Source: Streptomyces shenzhenensis (GTDB lineage Bacteria > Actinomycetota > Actinomycetes > Streptomycetales > Streptomycetaceae). Taken from it: a stretch of 64,000 bases of DNA. Under the pieces are notes generated by a model. That model did no database searches and was not told where the DNA came from. It saw nothing but the letters and a program-made list of their open reading frames with translations. Shown piece after piece: positions 26,803 to 35,038 of the stretch (its first letter is position 1; every line of letters begins with the position of its first letter). The stretch lies in assembly GCF_021462265.1 (NCBI RefSeq), contig NZ_JAJONF010000003.1:62001-126000 (forward strand), given 5' to 3'. A program made the translations under genes and the position numbers.

Positions 26803-27187
26803 TTTAGGCTACCGGTTGCCGGCCGCAGGAGATCTGCCCTGTTTTCTCACCCGTCACGCGTGACCTCAAGCGAGTCATTAAGACATGCGGACAACATTCC
26901 CCGATCATGGCTTCGCCCCCTCCGCCGTCGCGGCCTGCCGTCAGAACGGATCTGCCAGAGCACTATTCCCCCGTGCCGTTGTCCCGACACCCGAGGGCCA
27001 GGGCTGATGCGTTCTCGACAGGGGAAGATGAGCGGGGCGGCTGCGTATGCGCCGTGGTACCTTCGCCCGGTTCAGCAATGAGAGACACGACCCCTGATGA
27101 TTAAGGCTCTCGAATCCTTTGATCACGAACATGGGTCGTCTTCGCGTGTCATTTTCCTGATCGGTTTCCTGCAGCGCCACCGCGCGG
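26803..27187. promoter_or_regulatory. promoter region of the nucleotide-enzyme operon; island edge
   Basis: 385 bases without a supported gene. It must contain the promoter of the leftward operon. A perfect 12-bp palindrome, GTCACGCGTGAC (26853-26864), lies about 50 bases before the first start and is a candidate operator. The segment 27080-27180 is more A/T-rich than the flanking cluster and directly precedes the truncated EthD-like copy, so the island junction is probably here. No tRNA or integrase was seen. Confidence 0.4.
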
Positions 27188-27487
27188 ATGACCGCCCTCG
27201 TTAAGAGGCTGGCCGGTTCGCCGGCCGCCATGGTGACCGTCTTCCGGCCGACCCCGCTGCCCGGGGACCGGATGACGTACGTGAAGCAGGTGGAGGGGGT
27301 CGACACCCGGCTGACCCTGCTGTGGTTCCTGCAGGTCGACCCGAGGGACTGCTGGGAGGCGCGCTTCACCGGCCTGGACGAGGACGTCGCCGCCTCGGGG
27401 CTGAGCCGGGTGGAGCTGGTGGCGCCGTTCGTACCGACCGTGCCGGGCACCGACCGCCACGTCGCGGAGCCGCGCCGCGCCAGGTGA
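27188..27487 (+). pseudogene. truncated copy of the EthD-like protein (C-terminal third)
   Basis: From codon 6 the frame reads KRLAGSPAAMVTVFRPTPLP, MTYVKQVEGVDTRLTLLWFL, and PFVPTVPGTDRHVAEP. This matches the last ~95 residues of the protein encoded at 19872-20729 almost residue for residue (KRLAGSPAAMVTVFAPTPLP; TVPGTDRYVDEL). The N-terminal two thirds are missing and no ribosome-binding site precedes the first ATG. The orientation is opposite to the complete copy. It is best read as a relic left when sequence was inserted or rearranged here. Confidence 0.6.
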
Positions 27488-27604
27488 CGTGAACCGGCCG
27501 TTCAGGTGGCCGAGTTCGGACATCCGGGTCCGGGACTTCCCGCAGTACGCGCCGCACTTCCACGGCGTGCCGGCGGCGGGCGGGGGCCGTGTCCCCATAC
27601 AGGG

Positions 27605-28774
27605 ATGACCGACGCAACCGCAGCGACGATCCCTCCCGCCGCCTCGGCGCGTGACCGCACCACCTGGGCGGAACTCTTCTTCGACCTGGTCCTCGCGTTC
27701 GGTGTGAGCCAGGTCGCCCACCCGGTCGCCGCGCACCCGAGCTGGCCGGTGCTGGGCGAATGCCTGCTCGTGCTGGTCCCGCTCTGGTGGGCCTGGGTGG
27801 ACGTGGTCATGGCGATGAACGCCGTGCACGAGACCAACCTGCAACGGGTGTTCCTGCTGCTGACCGCGCTCACCGTCTACGGCATGGCGGTGGCCGCCCC
27901 GCTCGCCCTGGAGGACCGGCAGGCGGCGCTGCTGTACTCCGGAAGCTATCTCGCCCTGCGCCTGCTGATCGGGGAGGCGATCCGCCGGGAGTGCGCCCTC
28001 TACACGATCCACCCCTACCGGGCCGGACTCGCCTTCGCCCTGGTCCTGTTCGCCAGCGCCACCGTCCCGTCGCCCTGGCGTGAGGTCTGCTGGGCCTGCG
28101 CCGTGGTCGCCGAGATCGTCGCCCCCGTCGTACTCAGCGGCCACCTGCGCCAGTTGGCGTTCGGCGTCAACCATCTGCCCGAGCGGTTCGGCCTGTTCGT
28201 CATGATCGCCCTCGGGGAGAACGTCTTCGCCGTCGGCGCCGGCGCCGCCACCGGCCCGTTCGCGCCGGCCGAACTGACCGCCCTCGTCCTCGCCTTCCTG
28301 GTCGGCTGCGCCCTGTGGTGGCTCTACTTCCACCTGGTGGCCTCGGCCGTCGCACACGCCCTGCGCACCCACCCGACTCCGTCCGTCGTCGTCCGCGACG
28401 TGCTCAGCTACGGCCATCTGGTGCTGGTCGTCGGGCTGTTGCTGGTCTCGGTCGGCGCCACCCGCACCGTCCGTTCCCCCCTGCACACGCCGGACGGGCT
28501 GAGCGCCGCCCTGCTGCCGTCCGGCGCCGCCCTCTTCATGCTGGCGTTCTGTTACACCCGGCGCCGCATGTTCGGCGCCGCGTCCGCCACCCGCTTCTAC
28601 TGCGGTCTCGCCCTGCTCGCCCTCGCCCTGCCGGTGTGGCGGCTGCCGGGCGTGGCGACCCTCGCCGTCACCACCGCGCTGCTCCTGCTGGTCAACGCGG
28701 TGGAGCACTGGCTGATCAGCTCCGGGCGGCAGGTGCCGCTGGTCCTGCACAACCGGGCGTTCGGTACGAGCTGA
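27605..28774 (+). CDS. ltrA: low-temperature-requirement protein A (LtrA) family membrane protein
   Basis: 389 residues, almost entirely hydrophobic, with around 11-12 membrane segments. The N-terminal RTTWAELFFDLVLAFGVSQV is the LtrA signature ('ELFFDLVFVFAixrl'), and ERFGLFVMIALGENVFAVGA is the second conserved family block ('ERfgLfvIIaLGEsiv'). LtrA proteins are found in many bacteria and their biochemical function is unknown. ATG 27605 begins just before the conserved region. No strong ribosome-binding site is visible and a longer in-frame start upstream cannot be excluded. Confidence 0.85.
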   Translation: MTDATAATIPPAASARDRTTWAELFFDLVLAFGVSQVAHPVAAHPSWPVLGECLLVLVPLWWAWVDVVMAMNAVHETNLQRVFLLLTALTVYGMAVAAPLALEDRQAALLYSGSYLALRLLIGEAIRRECALYTIHPYRAGLAFALVLFASATVPSPWREVCWACAVVAEIVAPVVLSGHLRQLAFGVNHLPERFGLFVMIALGENVFAVGAGAATGPFAPAELTALVLAFLVGCALWWLYFHLVASAVAHALRTHPTPSVVVRDVLSYGHLVLVVGLLLVSVGATRTVRSPLHTPDGLSAALLPSGAALFMLAFCYTRRRMFGAASATRFYCGLALLALALPVWRLPGVATLAVTTALLLLVNAVEHWLISSGRQVPLVLHNRAFGTS

Positions 28775-28871
28775 CGGCGACCTGACGTAGTAGGCCGGCC
28801 GATCTGGGGCAGTGCCGGACGCCCTCCTGAGGCGGCCCCGGCGGGACGCGGAGCGTTCCTAGGTTCGCCGT

Positions 28872-28958
28872 ATGGAACTTTCCGGCCCCCGCCATCCCGG
28901 CACCCATCCCGGCACCCATTCCGGTACCGCCGACGAAGAGGAACAGGAGGTGGCTTGA
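28872..28958 (+). CDS. possible 28-residue leader ORF coupled to the MFS gene
   Basis: An ATG at 28872 opens a 28-codon frame (MELSGPRHPGTHPGTHSGTA, then DEEEQEVA) whose TGA shares its last base with the ATG of the MFS transporter (TGATG). The ribosome-binding site of the transporter, AGGAGG, lies inside it. This geometry allows translational coupling or attenuation. It has a PGTH repeat and no known relatives. It could equally be a chance frame. Confidence 0.25.
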   Translation: MELSGPRHPGTHPGTHSGTADEEEQEVA

Positions 28959-30157
28959 TGCCGTCCCGCAGCGCCTTACCCGCCCTGCTCTCCCTGTCGC
29001 TGGGCTACTTCAGTCTGGGGACGATCTCGCTGGCGGTCGTCGGCCTGAACGGCCCCATCGGCGACGACCTGCACGTCCAGCCGGCCACGGTGGGCATCCT
29101 GGTCACCGTCTTCGCGCTGACCTTCGCGGTCTGCGCGCCCACCGCCCCCATCATGCTGCGCCGGTGGAACCGCAAGCGGGTGCTGCTCGTGGGCATCGGC
29201 CTGCTCACCGTCGGCGCGGCCCTCGGCGCCGTCGCGCCCGACTACGGCTTCCTCACGGCCACCCGGGTGCTCGGCGCGATGGGAGCCGCCGTCTTCGGTC
29301 CCGGTGCCTCGGCGGCCGGGGCGCTGATCGTGCCGCCCGAGCGCCGGCAGCGGGCCCTGGCCACGGTGTTCGGCGGCATGACGGCCGCGGCGGTGCTCGG
29401 TGTGCCACTGGCCTCGTTCCTCGGCGGCTCGCTGGGCTGGCGGCCGGCCCTGCTCGGCGTGGCCGCGCTGTCGGCGCTCGGCTTCGTGGCGGTGCTGGTG
29501 TTCGTCCCCGAGATCCCGTCCGGCGAACCGCCGACGGCCGGCGCCTACCGGGAGGCGATGCGCACCCCGGCCACCGCCGCCACGGTCACCACCACCCTGC
29601 TGTTCATGGCGGCCCAGTTCACCGTCTACGGCATCGCGGGCGCCTATCTGAAGGACCGCTTCGGCGCGTCCTCCGGGCTCATCTCGCTGACCCTGCTCGC
29701 CTTCGGCGTCATCGGGGTGGCGGGAAACGCCTGCGCGCCGCGGATCGCCGAGCGGCTGGGCGGCGGGCGCACGGTGAGCGTCGCCGTGCTCGGCCTCGCG
29801 CTGGGTTTCGCGCTGCTGCTGGTCGCCCCGCACTCCGCGCCCGGGGTCGTCTTCTTCGCGTTCTGGGCGTTCTTCAGCCAGATGTACCAGGCGCCGCAGC
29901 AGGCCCGGCTGGTGGAGCTGGTGCCGCTGCAGCCCGGTCTGATCCTCGCCCTGAACGCCGCCGCGCTCTACCTCGGGATGAGCCTCGGCAGCTTCATCGG
30001 CAGCTCCCTGCTGCCGGACCTGGGCGCCGGCCCGATCCCGTGGGCGGCCCTGGGTGTCCTCGTCCTCGCCGGACTGGCGCACCTGTCCTCGGTCCGGCAG
30101 GTCGCCGCGGCGGCGGCCGGTGCGGAGCGGTCCGCGAGCCCCGTACACACGGGCTGA
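28958..30157 (+). CDS. MFS transporter (DHA1/AraJ-like efflux type)
   Basis: 399 residues with about twelve hydrophobic segments. The first helix pair ends in the MFS loop motif region (APIMLRRWNRKRVLLVGIGL), and the family's motif C-like GGMTAAAVLGVPLASFLGG is typical of drug:H+ antiporters. AGGAGG seven bases before ATG 28958 fixes the start. It is the first gene of a + strand group with a SnoaL-like protein and a secreted FAD oxidase, so export of a cluster product or uptake of a substrate is likely. Confidence 0.85.
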   Translation: MPSRSALPALLSLSLGYFSLGTISLAVVGLNGPIGDDLHVQPATVGILVTVFALTFAVCAPTAPIMLRRWNRKRVLLVGIGLLTVGAALGAVAPDYGFLTATRVLGAMGAAVFGPGASAAGALIVPPERRQRALATVFGGMTAAAVLGVPLASFLGGSLGWRPALLGVAALSALGFVAVLVFVPEIPSGEPPTAGAYREAMRTPATAATVTTTLLFMAAQFTVYGIAGAYLKDRFGASSGLISLTLLAFGVIGVAGNACAPRIAERLGGGRTVSVAVLGLALGFALLLVAPHSAPGVVFFAFWAFFSQMYQAPQQARLVELVPLQPGLILALNAAALYLGMSLGSFIGSSLLPDLGAGPIPWAALGVLVLAGLAHLSSVRQVAAAAAGAERSASPVHTG

Positions 30158-30190
30158 GCGCCGATGCCGCGTCGGTCGTCTGCGGCGCCG

Positions 30191-30232
30191 TCGTGGCTGG
30201 TCGCGCAGTTCCCCGCGCCCCTACGGGGCGCT
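30191..30232 (+). repeat. dispersed Streptomyces intergenic repeat with hairpin
   Basis: The segment TCGTGGCTGGTCGCGCAGTT followed by CCCCGCGCCCCTACGGGGCGC matches, from memory, a short intergenic element that recurs hundreds of times in Streptomyces genomes. Its end forms a hairpin (GCGCCCC-TAC-GGGGCGC, 30215-30231). It lies between the MFS gene and the SnoaL-like gene and may dampen read-through. Confidence 0.55.
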
Positions 30233-30276
30233 GCCCGAGCCCTTCCCAGCCAGTCCCAGTCAGTCAAGGAGAACCC

Positions 30277-30651
30277 ATGAGCAGCCACCAGGTGAACTTC
30301 GTTCGCGAGTACATCGAGACCGTCTGGAACCAGGGACGGACCGAGCTGGCCGACAAGTACCTGGCCGAGGACCTCATCCAGCACAACCCGAACCTGCCCG
30401 ACGGACGGGCCCCGCTGGTCGAGTTCGTCGACGGCTTCCACAAGCAGTACCCGCGGGCGCGGTTCGAGATCCGGCGCGCGGCCGGATCGGGCGACCTGGT
30501 GTTCGTGCACACCCGCTTCCGCGGCGACCCGGACGACCGCGGCATGGTCGTCGTGGAGGTCTTCCGGATCGACGAGGGACTGATCGTCGAGCACTGGGAC
30601 GTCCGCGACGAGATCCCGGAGACCACCGTCAGCGGACACGAGGTCGTCTGA
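30277..30651 (+). CDS. SnoaL-like / NTF2-fold protein
   Basis: 124 residues. REYIETVWNQGRTELADKYL, IQHNPNLPDGR and VVEVFRIDEGLIVEHWDVRD are the helix, 'qHnP' and C-terminal strand features of SnoaL-type NTF2-fold proteins. Family members include polyketide cyclases and isomerases as well as many proteins without known activity. ATG 30277 follows AAGGAG at the right spacing. It is one of four SnoaL-like genes (five domains) in this 7-kb stretch, which suggests related but divergent substrates. Confidence 0.8.
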   Translation: MSSHQVNFVREYIETVWNQGRTELADKYLAEDLIQHNPNLPDGRAPLVEFVDGFHKQYPRARFEIRRAAGSGDLVFVHTRFRGDPDDRGMVVVEVFRIDEGLIVEHWDVRDEIPETTVSGHEVV

Positions 30652-30750
30652 CCGCGCCGTCCGCGGCTCCCCCCTGCCGCCCGGGAGGCTCCGCGCCTCC
30701 CGGGCGGCGGCCGTTTCCCACCTGAAACGCCCGAGAGACAGGAGACACCT

Positions 30751-32391
30751 GTGACACGACAGCAGCAGCCGGCCCGGCGGCCGGCCGCCGGTCTCACCCG
30801 GCGCGGACTGATCGGCTCGGCGGCCGCCGCCGGGGCCGGCGCGGCCCTGCTCCCGGCCCCCGCCCGCGCCGCCGACGAGACGGCCACCGCGACCACGACG
30901 GCCGCCCCCGCCGCGGTCACCGTCGACGCCTCCGACGCCCGCTATCTCGACCTCACCTCGCGCGGCTACAACGCGAGATTCACCGCCGCCCCCGACTCCG
31001 TGCGGCTGGTGCACAGCACCGACCAGGTGGTGGCCGTCGTCCAGGAGGCGGTGCGCGGCGGAAAACGCGTCGCGGTGCGCGGCGGCGGGCACTGCCTGGA
31101 CGGGCTCGTCGACGACCCGGACGTACGGATACTTGTCGACATGTCCGGGATGGACGCGGTCCGCTACGACCCCGCCCGCCGGGCCTTCCTCGTCGAGGGC
31201 GGCGCCACCCTCGGCCACGTCTACCGGACCCTGTACCTGGAGTGGGGCGTGGCCCTGCCGGGCGGCACCTGCCCGACCGTCGGGGTCGGCGGGCACGTCA
31301 GCGGCGGCGGATACGGCGCGATGTGCCGGCAGCACGGCGCCGTCGTGGACCACCTGTACGCCGTGGAGGTGGTCACCGTCGACGCCTCCGGCACCGCCCG
31401 CGCGGTGGTCGCCACCCGGGAGGCCGACGACCCGCACCGCGAGCTGTGGTGGGCGCACACCGGCGGGGGCGGCGGCACCTTCGGGATCGTCACCCGCTAC
31501 TGGTTCCGCTCCCCGGACGCCACCGGCACCGATCCGTCCACCCTGCTGCCCCGGCCCCCGAAGACGCTTCTGAAGTCCACGGTCACCGTCAAGTGGAGCG
31601 ACCTGACCGAGGCGGCCTTCACCGCCCTCGTCGCGGACCACGGCACCTGGCACGCCCGCAACAGTGTGGCCGGGTCCGCCTACGACAGCCTGCACAGCGT
31701 GCTCATCCTCTACAACCGCGTCCAGGGCGCCGTCGTGCTCAGCTCCCAGATCGACGGCACGCTCCCGGACGCGTCCGCGCTGCTGGACGGGTACGTCACG
31801 GCGGTGGCCGGCGGTATCGGGGCGCCGTACACCGAGGTCCGCTCCTCCTGGCCGTGGCTGAAGACGACGCTCAAGGACCCCTACGACACCGGCCTTTACA
31901 ACCGGACCAAGTCCAAGGGCGCCTATCTGCGCAAGGGCTGGTCCGCCGCACAGGCCGCGACCCTCTACGGCCACCTCTCCGACGCCGGCTACGACGGCCA
32001 CGCCGGGATCCTGCTCTACTCCTACGGCGGCAAGGTCAACACCGTCGCGTCCTCGGCCACCGCGCTGGCCCAGCGGGACTCGGTCCTGAAGGCCAACTTC
32101 ACGACGTACTGGCCGGACGCGGCCTCCGACGACCGGCACGTCACCTGGATGCGCAACCTCTACCGGGACCTGTACGCGGACACCGGCGGGGTGCCGGTGC
32201 CGAACGACACCAACGACGGCTCGTACATCAACTACCCGGACACCGACCTCACCGACCCGGCCTGGAACACCTCGGGGGTGTCCTGGCAGAGCCTCTACTT
32301 CAAGGACAACCTGGCCCGGCTGCGGGCCGTGAAAGCGGCCTGGGACCCGCACGACGTCTTCCACCACCGGCTGTCCGTCACCGCGTCCTAG
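30751..32391 (+). CDS. secreted BBE-type FAD-dependent oxidase
   Basis: 546 residues. A Tat signal (LTRRGLIGSAAAAGAGAALL) points to export with folded FAD. The FAD_binding_4 domain holds RGGGHCLDG (His ~114) and GGYGAMCRQHG (Cys ~192), the pair that anchors FAD bicovalently in berberine-bridge-type enzymes. The BBE C-terminal motif is present (YINYPDTDL; AAWDPHDVFHHRLSV). Such enzymes oxidise sugars, alcohols or alkaloid-like substrates with oxygen. GTG 30751 follows AGGAG by six bases. It is last in its + operon and followed by a strong terminator. Confidence 0.88.
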   Translation: MTRQQQPARRPAAGLTRRGLIGSAAAAGAGAALLPAPARAADETATATTTAAPAAVTVDASDARYLDLTSRGYNARFTAAPDSVRLVHSTDQVVAVVQEAVRGGKRVAVRGGGHCLDGLVDDPDVRILVDMSGMDAVRYDPARRAFLVEGGATLGHVYRTLYLEWGVALPGGTCPTVGVGGHVSGGGYGAMCRQHGAVVDHLYAVEVVTVDASGTARAVVATREADDPHRELWWAHTGGGGGTFGIVTRYWFRSPDATGTDPSTLLPRPPKTLLKSTVTVKWSDLTEAAFTALVADHGTWHARNSVAGSAYDSLHSVLILYNRVQGAVVLSSQIDGTLPDASALLDGYVTAVAGGIGAPYTEVRSSWPWLKTTLKDPYDTGLYNRTKSKGAYLRKGWSAAQAATLYGHLSDAGYDGHAGILLYSYGGKVNTVASSATALAQRDSVLKANFTTYWPDAASDDRHVTWMRNLYRDLYADTGGVPVPNDTNDGSYINYPDTDLTDPAWNTSGVSWQSLYFKDNLARLRAVKAAWDPHDVFHHRLSVTAS

Positions 32392-32426
32392 CCCCGGGGA
32401 CACCGGACCACCGGTCCGTGGACATG

Positions 32427-32466
32427 GACGGGCCCCCGCCTCGCTGCGGTGAGGCGGGGGCCCGTC
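32427..32466. terminator. bidirectional hairpin terminator
   Basis: A perfect 16-bp stem, GACGGGCCCCCGCCTC paired with GAGGCGGGGGCCCGTC, closes an 8-base loop. It lies between the convergent FAD-oxidase and SDR genes and is placed to stop transcription from both sides. No U tract follows, as is usual in Streptomyces. Confidence 0.8.
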
Positions 32467-32487
32467 CCGTTCGGGGAGCGGCGCCGG

Positions 32488-33321
32488 TCAGCCGAAGCTC
32501 GCCGGGAACGCCACTCCGGTCAGGGACTCGCTCAGCTCCCGGAGCCGGGCGCGGGACGTCTCGTCGTACGCCTGGGCGCCGGCCCGGGCCCGCGTCGAGC
32601 GGTTGAAGTAGACGCCCGACACGTCCTCCAGCGCCGGGTCGGTGATCAGCCGCAGGGTGTTGCGCATGCCGTCCGCGACCGTGCTCTGCGGGGTGAACAG
32701 GTTCACCACCATCTTGGTCGGCATGTACGACGCCGGGTGCAGCGCGTTGGCGGTGACCCCGGTGCCGCGCAGCCGCTCGGCCAGGTCGAAGGTGAGCGCG
32801 ATCTGGGCGAGCTTGGCCTGGCAGTAGGCCTGCACGCCGTCCCAGTGGCGCTCCAGCATCACGTCCCGGAAGTCGATCGGGGCCTGGCCCGCGGAGCTGA
32901 CGTTGATGATCCGGGCGGGCGCCGAGGCCACCAGCAGCGGGGCGAGCCGGCAGCTGAGGACGTACGCGGCCAGGTAGTCGACCTGGAAGGTGAGCTCCAG
33001 CCCGTCCTGGCTCTCCTGCCGGGCCAGCTCGACCCCGATGCCCGCGTTGTTCACCAGTACGTCCAGCCGGTCGTACGTGGTGAGGATCCGCTCGGCGAGC
33101 TTGCCGATGTCCTCCAGTGCGGAGAAGTCGGCCAGCTCGTAGCTCAGCCGGCCGGTGGCGCCGGCCGCGCGCAGCTCGGCCAGCAGGTCCGCGCCCTTGG
33201 CCGCACTGCGGCCGTGCAGGATCAGCGACGCGCCCTGCGCGGCGAGTTCACGGGCGACCGCGCGGCCGAGACCGTCGGTCGCGCCGGTGATGAGAATGGT
33301 CTGCTCGGGAACGGCCTTCAT
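32488..33321 (-). CDS. short-chain dehydrogenase/reductase
   Basis: 277 residues. The Rossmann glycine motif is TILITGATDGLGRAVARELA, the NNAG motif is VLVNNAGIGVELAR, and the catalytic serine lies in RIINVSSAG. The YxxxK pair appears as AYCQAKLAQ. An NADP-type preference is suggested by HGRSAAKG after beta-2. AGGAGAG nine bases before ATG 33321 fixes the start. It is the last gene of the six-gene minus operon that begins at 37100, and likely reduces or oxidises a carbonyl intermediate of that pathway. Confidence 0.88.
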   Translation of the reverse strand: MKAVPEQTILITGATDGLGRAVARELAAQGASLILHGRSAAKGADLLAELRAAGATGRLSYELADFSALEDIGKLAERILTTYDRLDVLVNNAGIGVELARQESQDGLELTFQVDYLAAYVLSCRLAPLLVASAPARIINVSSAGQAPIDFRDVMLERHWDGVQAYCQAKLAQIALTFDLAERLRGTGVTANALHPASYMPTKMVVNLFTPQSTVADGMRNTLRLITDPALEDVSGVYFNRSTRARAGAQAYDETSRARLRELSESLTGVAFPASFG

Positions 33322-33338
33322 CGTGGCGAACTCTCCTG

Positions 33339-33788
33339 TCAGGCGTACGTTGCCAGTTCTTCGGTGGACTGGTCGGTGTATCCCTGGCTGACCTCCACCA
33401 CGATGCCGTCCGGGTCGGACACCCACACCGTCTTCCAGCCGGGGATGAACTCGTCGAACGTCAGCGGGCCGAGCGTCGGCTCCAGCTCGCCCCGGGCCGC
33501 GGCGAGGAACGCGTCCACGTCGTCGACCTGGAAGGCGAGGTGGCGGGCGGTGCCGGGGCCGGCCGGGCCGTCCTTGCCGGCGGTCACGAGCGGCTCCGCG
33601 TCGGTCGCGAACAGCTCCAGGCAGACCGGGCCGTTGCGCAGGAACACCACGCGGACGCCGTCGGCCTCCACCACCCGGGCCCGGCGGAAGCCGAAGTGCC
33701 GGGTGTAGAAGTTCTCGGTGGCCTTCTGGTCACGGCAGTTGAGGCCCACGTGCGCCCAGCGCGGGCCGTGCGGGGCGGCGGTCGTCAT
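33339..33788 (-). CDS. VOC / glyoxalase-family protein
   Basis: 149 residues with two beta-alpha-beta-beta-beta modules: RWAHVGLNCRDQKATENFYT (first metal-binding His at HVGLN) and ARHLAFQVDDVDAFLAAARG, ending VWVSDPDGIVVEVSQGY with the typical DPdGn-xE motif. VOC enzymes use a divalent metal for isomerisation, dioxygenation or glutathione-type reactions. Seventeen bases separate it from the SDR gene, so both are in one operon. The substrate is unknown, and an aldehyde or diol-type intermediate would fit the neighbourhood. Confidence 0.82.
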   Translation of the reverse strand: MTTAAPHGPRWAHVGLNCRDQKATENFYTRHFGFRRARVVEADGVRVVFLRNGPVCLELFATDAEPLVTAGKDGPAGPGTARHLAFQVDDVDAFLAAARGELEPTLGPLTFDEFIPGWKTVWVSDPDGIVVEVSQGYTDQSTEELATYA

Positions 33789-33793
33789 GGCCG

Positions 33794-34165
33794 TCACTTC
33801 CCGGTGACCGGGGCGAACGGCACGGTGTCGTGGACGTTCGTCAGGTAGGTGATCAGCCCGCCCCGGACCCGGAAGTAGTTGCACACCGCGGCCTCGACCG
33901 TGATGCCGTCCGGGGTGCGGGCGGTGATGTCGGAGACCACCGCGGCCTGCTCGCCGTCCACGACGACGTGCCGGGGCACGTTGGCGAAGGAGGCGTACAT
34001 CTGCGGGAAGCCCTTCATCATCTCGCGGAGCGTCTCGCGTCCCTCCACGTGTCCGGCCAGTTGCTCATCCATGGTCTGGTCGGCCGCGAACAGGTCGCAC
34101 CAGGCGTCCCAGTCGCCCTCGTTGGCCAGCCGGTAGTACGTGTCGACCACTTCTCGGGTGCTCAT
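33794..34165 (-). CDS. SnoaL-like / NTF2-fold protein
   Basis: 123 residues: STREVVDTYYRLANEGDWDA, followed by DQTMDEQLAGHVEGRETLR and a final strand region ending VHDTVPFAP. This matches small NTF2-fold proteins (SnoaL_2 type). The stop lies five bases before the VOC start. ATG 34165 has a moderate ribosome-binding site (AAAGGA). Catalytic residues cannot be assigned. The role is probably ring closure, isomerisation or hydration within the cluster, inferred from its SnoaL-like siblings. Confidence 0.75.
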   Translation of the reverse strand: MSTREVVDTYYRLANEGDWDAWCDLFAADQTMDEQLAGHVEGRETLREMMKGFPQMYASFANVPRHVVVDGEQAAVVSDITARTPDGITVEAAVCNYFRVRGGLITYLTNVHDTVPFAPVTGK

Positions 34166-34225
34166 GCGCCCGTCCTTTCCTGTCTGCCTGCTTTCCGGTC
34201 TGTCTGTGCCGTCCGGGACGGGGGG

Positions 34226-35038
34226 TCAGGGGAGGGGGACGCCGAGCTGGCGCATCAGGCCCGTGGTGTCGGCCTGCACCCAGCGCTCCACCACCCGGCC
34301 GTCCTCCAGGCGGTAGACCTCCAGGCTGGTCCAGGAGACCTCCTTGCCGGTCGGCTCCTGGCCGAGGAAGGGGCCGATGTGCCGGCCGTGGAAGGTGATG
34401 TGCATGATCACCTTGTCGGGGGCGGCCGGGTACAGGGCGTCGAGGTGCACGGCCATGTCCAGCGCGTCGTGCGCGGCCTTGATGATCCCCTTGAGCTCGT
34501 CGAGGCTCTCGACGCTCCAGGCCGGGTTGTTGTCCCTGAACGTGGGCCCGAACAGCTCGTCGAGGTCGTCGTAGCGGCGCTCGTTGACGGCGTCGCTGAC
34601 CTGCCGGACCACGGTGTAGTTCAGGTCGTCCGAGGACACCTGGGCGCGCAGGCCGAGCAGGTCGTCCTGGGCCCACCGCTCGGTGAACAGGCCGTTCTCG
34701 GCCCGCCAGATCTCGGTGGTGGACCACTCGACCTTGCGGCCGGTGGCCGGGAAGCCGAGCACGTCGCCGAGGTGGGTGCCGGTGAGCTTCACCCGGGTGA
34801 CGAACCGGTCGTCGCCGAGCGGCACGCCCTCCTCCAGCTCGCCCTTGAGGTCGAGCGTCTCGTGCGCGCCGCGCACCGCGTCCAGGTAGGAGTCGATGCC
34901 GGTGATGTCGAAGCCGGGGTGGTGGTCGGTGAAGTCCGGGCTGAGGACGGCGCGGACCCCTTGCAGGTCGCCGGCGTTCAGCGCGTCGAGGAAGCTCCCG
35001 TAGAGCTTCCGGATGTCCTGCTGGTCACGGGTGGACAT
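34226..35038 (-). CDS. tandem SnoaL-like ester-cyclase-type protein
   Basis: 270 residues made of two SnoaL-like units. The first has FTDHHPGFDITGIDSYLDAV and WSTTEIWRAENGLFTERWAQ. The second has FRDNNPAWSVESLDELKGII and WTSLEVYRLEDGRVVERWVQ. The repeated 'xHxPg...w...e.yR.edGrvverW' pattern is the SnoaL ester-cyclase signature and shows an internal duplication. It overlaps the GMC oxidase gene by 14 bases, which implies translational coupling. Fusions of two SnoaL domains are uncommon, and whether both pockets remain active is not visible. Confidence 0.8.
   Translation of the reverse strand: MSTRDQQDIRKLYGSFLDALNAGDLQGVRAVLSPDFTDHHPGFDITGIDSYLDAVRGAHETLDLKGELEEGVPLGDDRFVTRVKLTGTHLGDVLGFPATGRKVEWSTTEIWRAENGLFTERWAQDDLLGLRAQVSSDDLNYTVVRQVSDAVNERRYDDLDELFGPTFRDNNPAWSVESLDELKGIIKAAHDALDMAVHLDALYPAAPDKVIMHITFHGRHIGPFLGQEPTGKEVSWTSLEVYRLEDGRVVERWVQADTTGLMRQLGVPLP

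Noticed and set aside
27149..28750. Long minus-strand open frame opposite ltrA
   Set aside because: Composition is Gln/Gly/Asp/Arg-rich with no motif, whereas the + strand gives a clear LtrA membrane protein.
29968..32403. Long minus-strand open frame opposite the BBE oxidase
   Set aside because: The + strand has the Tat signal, FAD-binding and BBE motifs. The minus frame is an antisense shadow.
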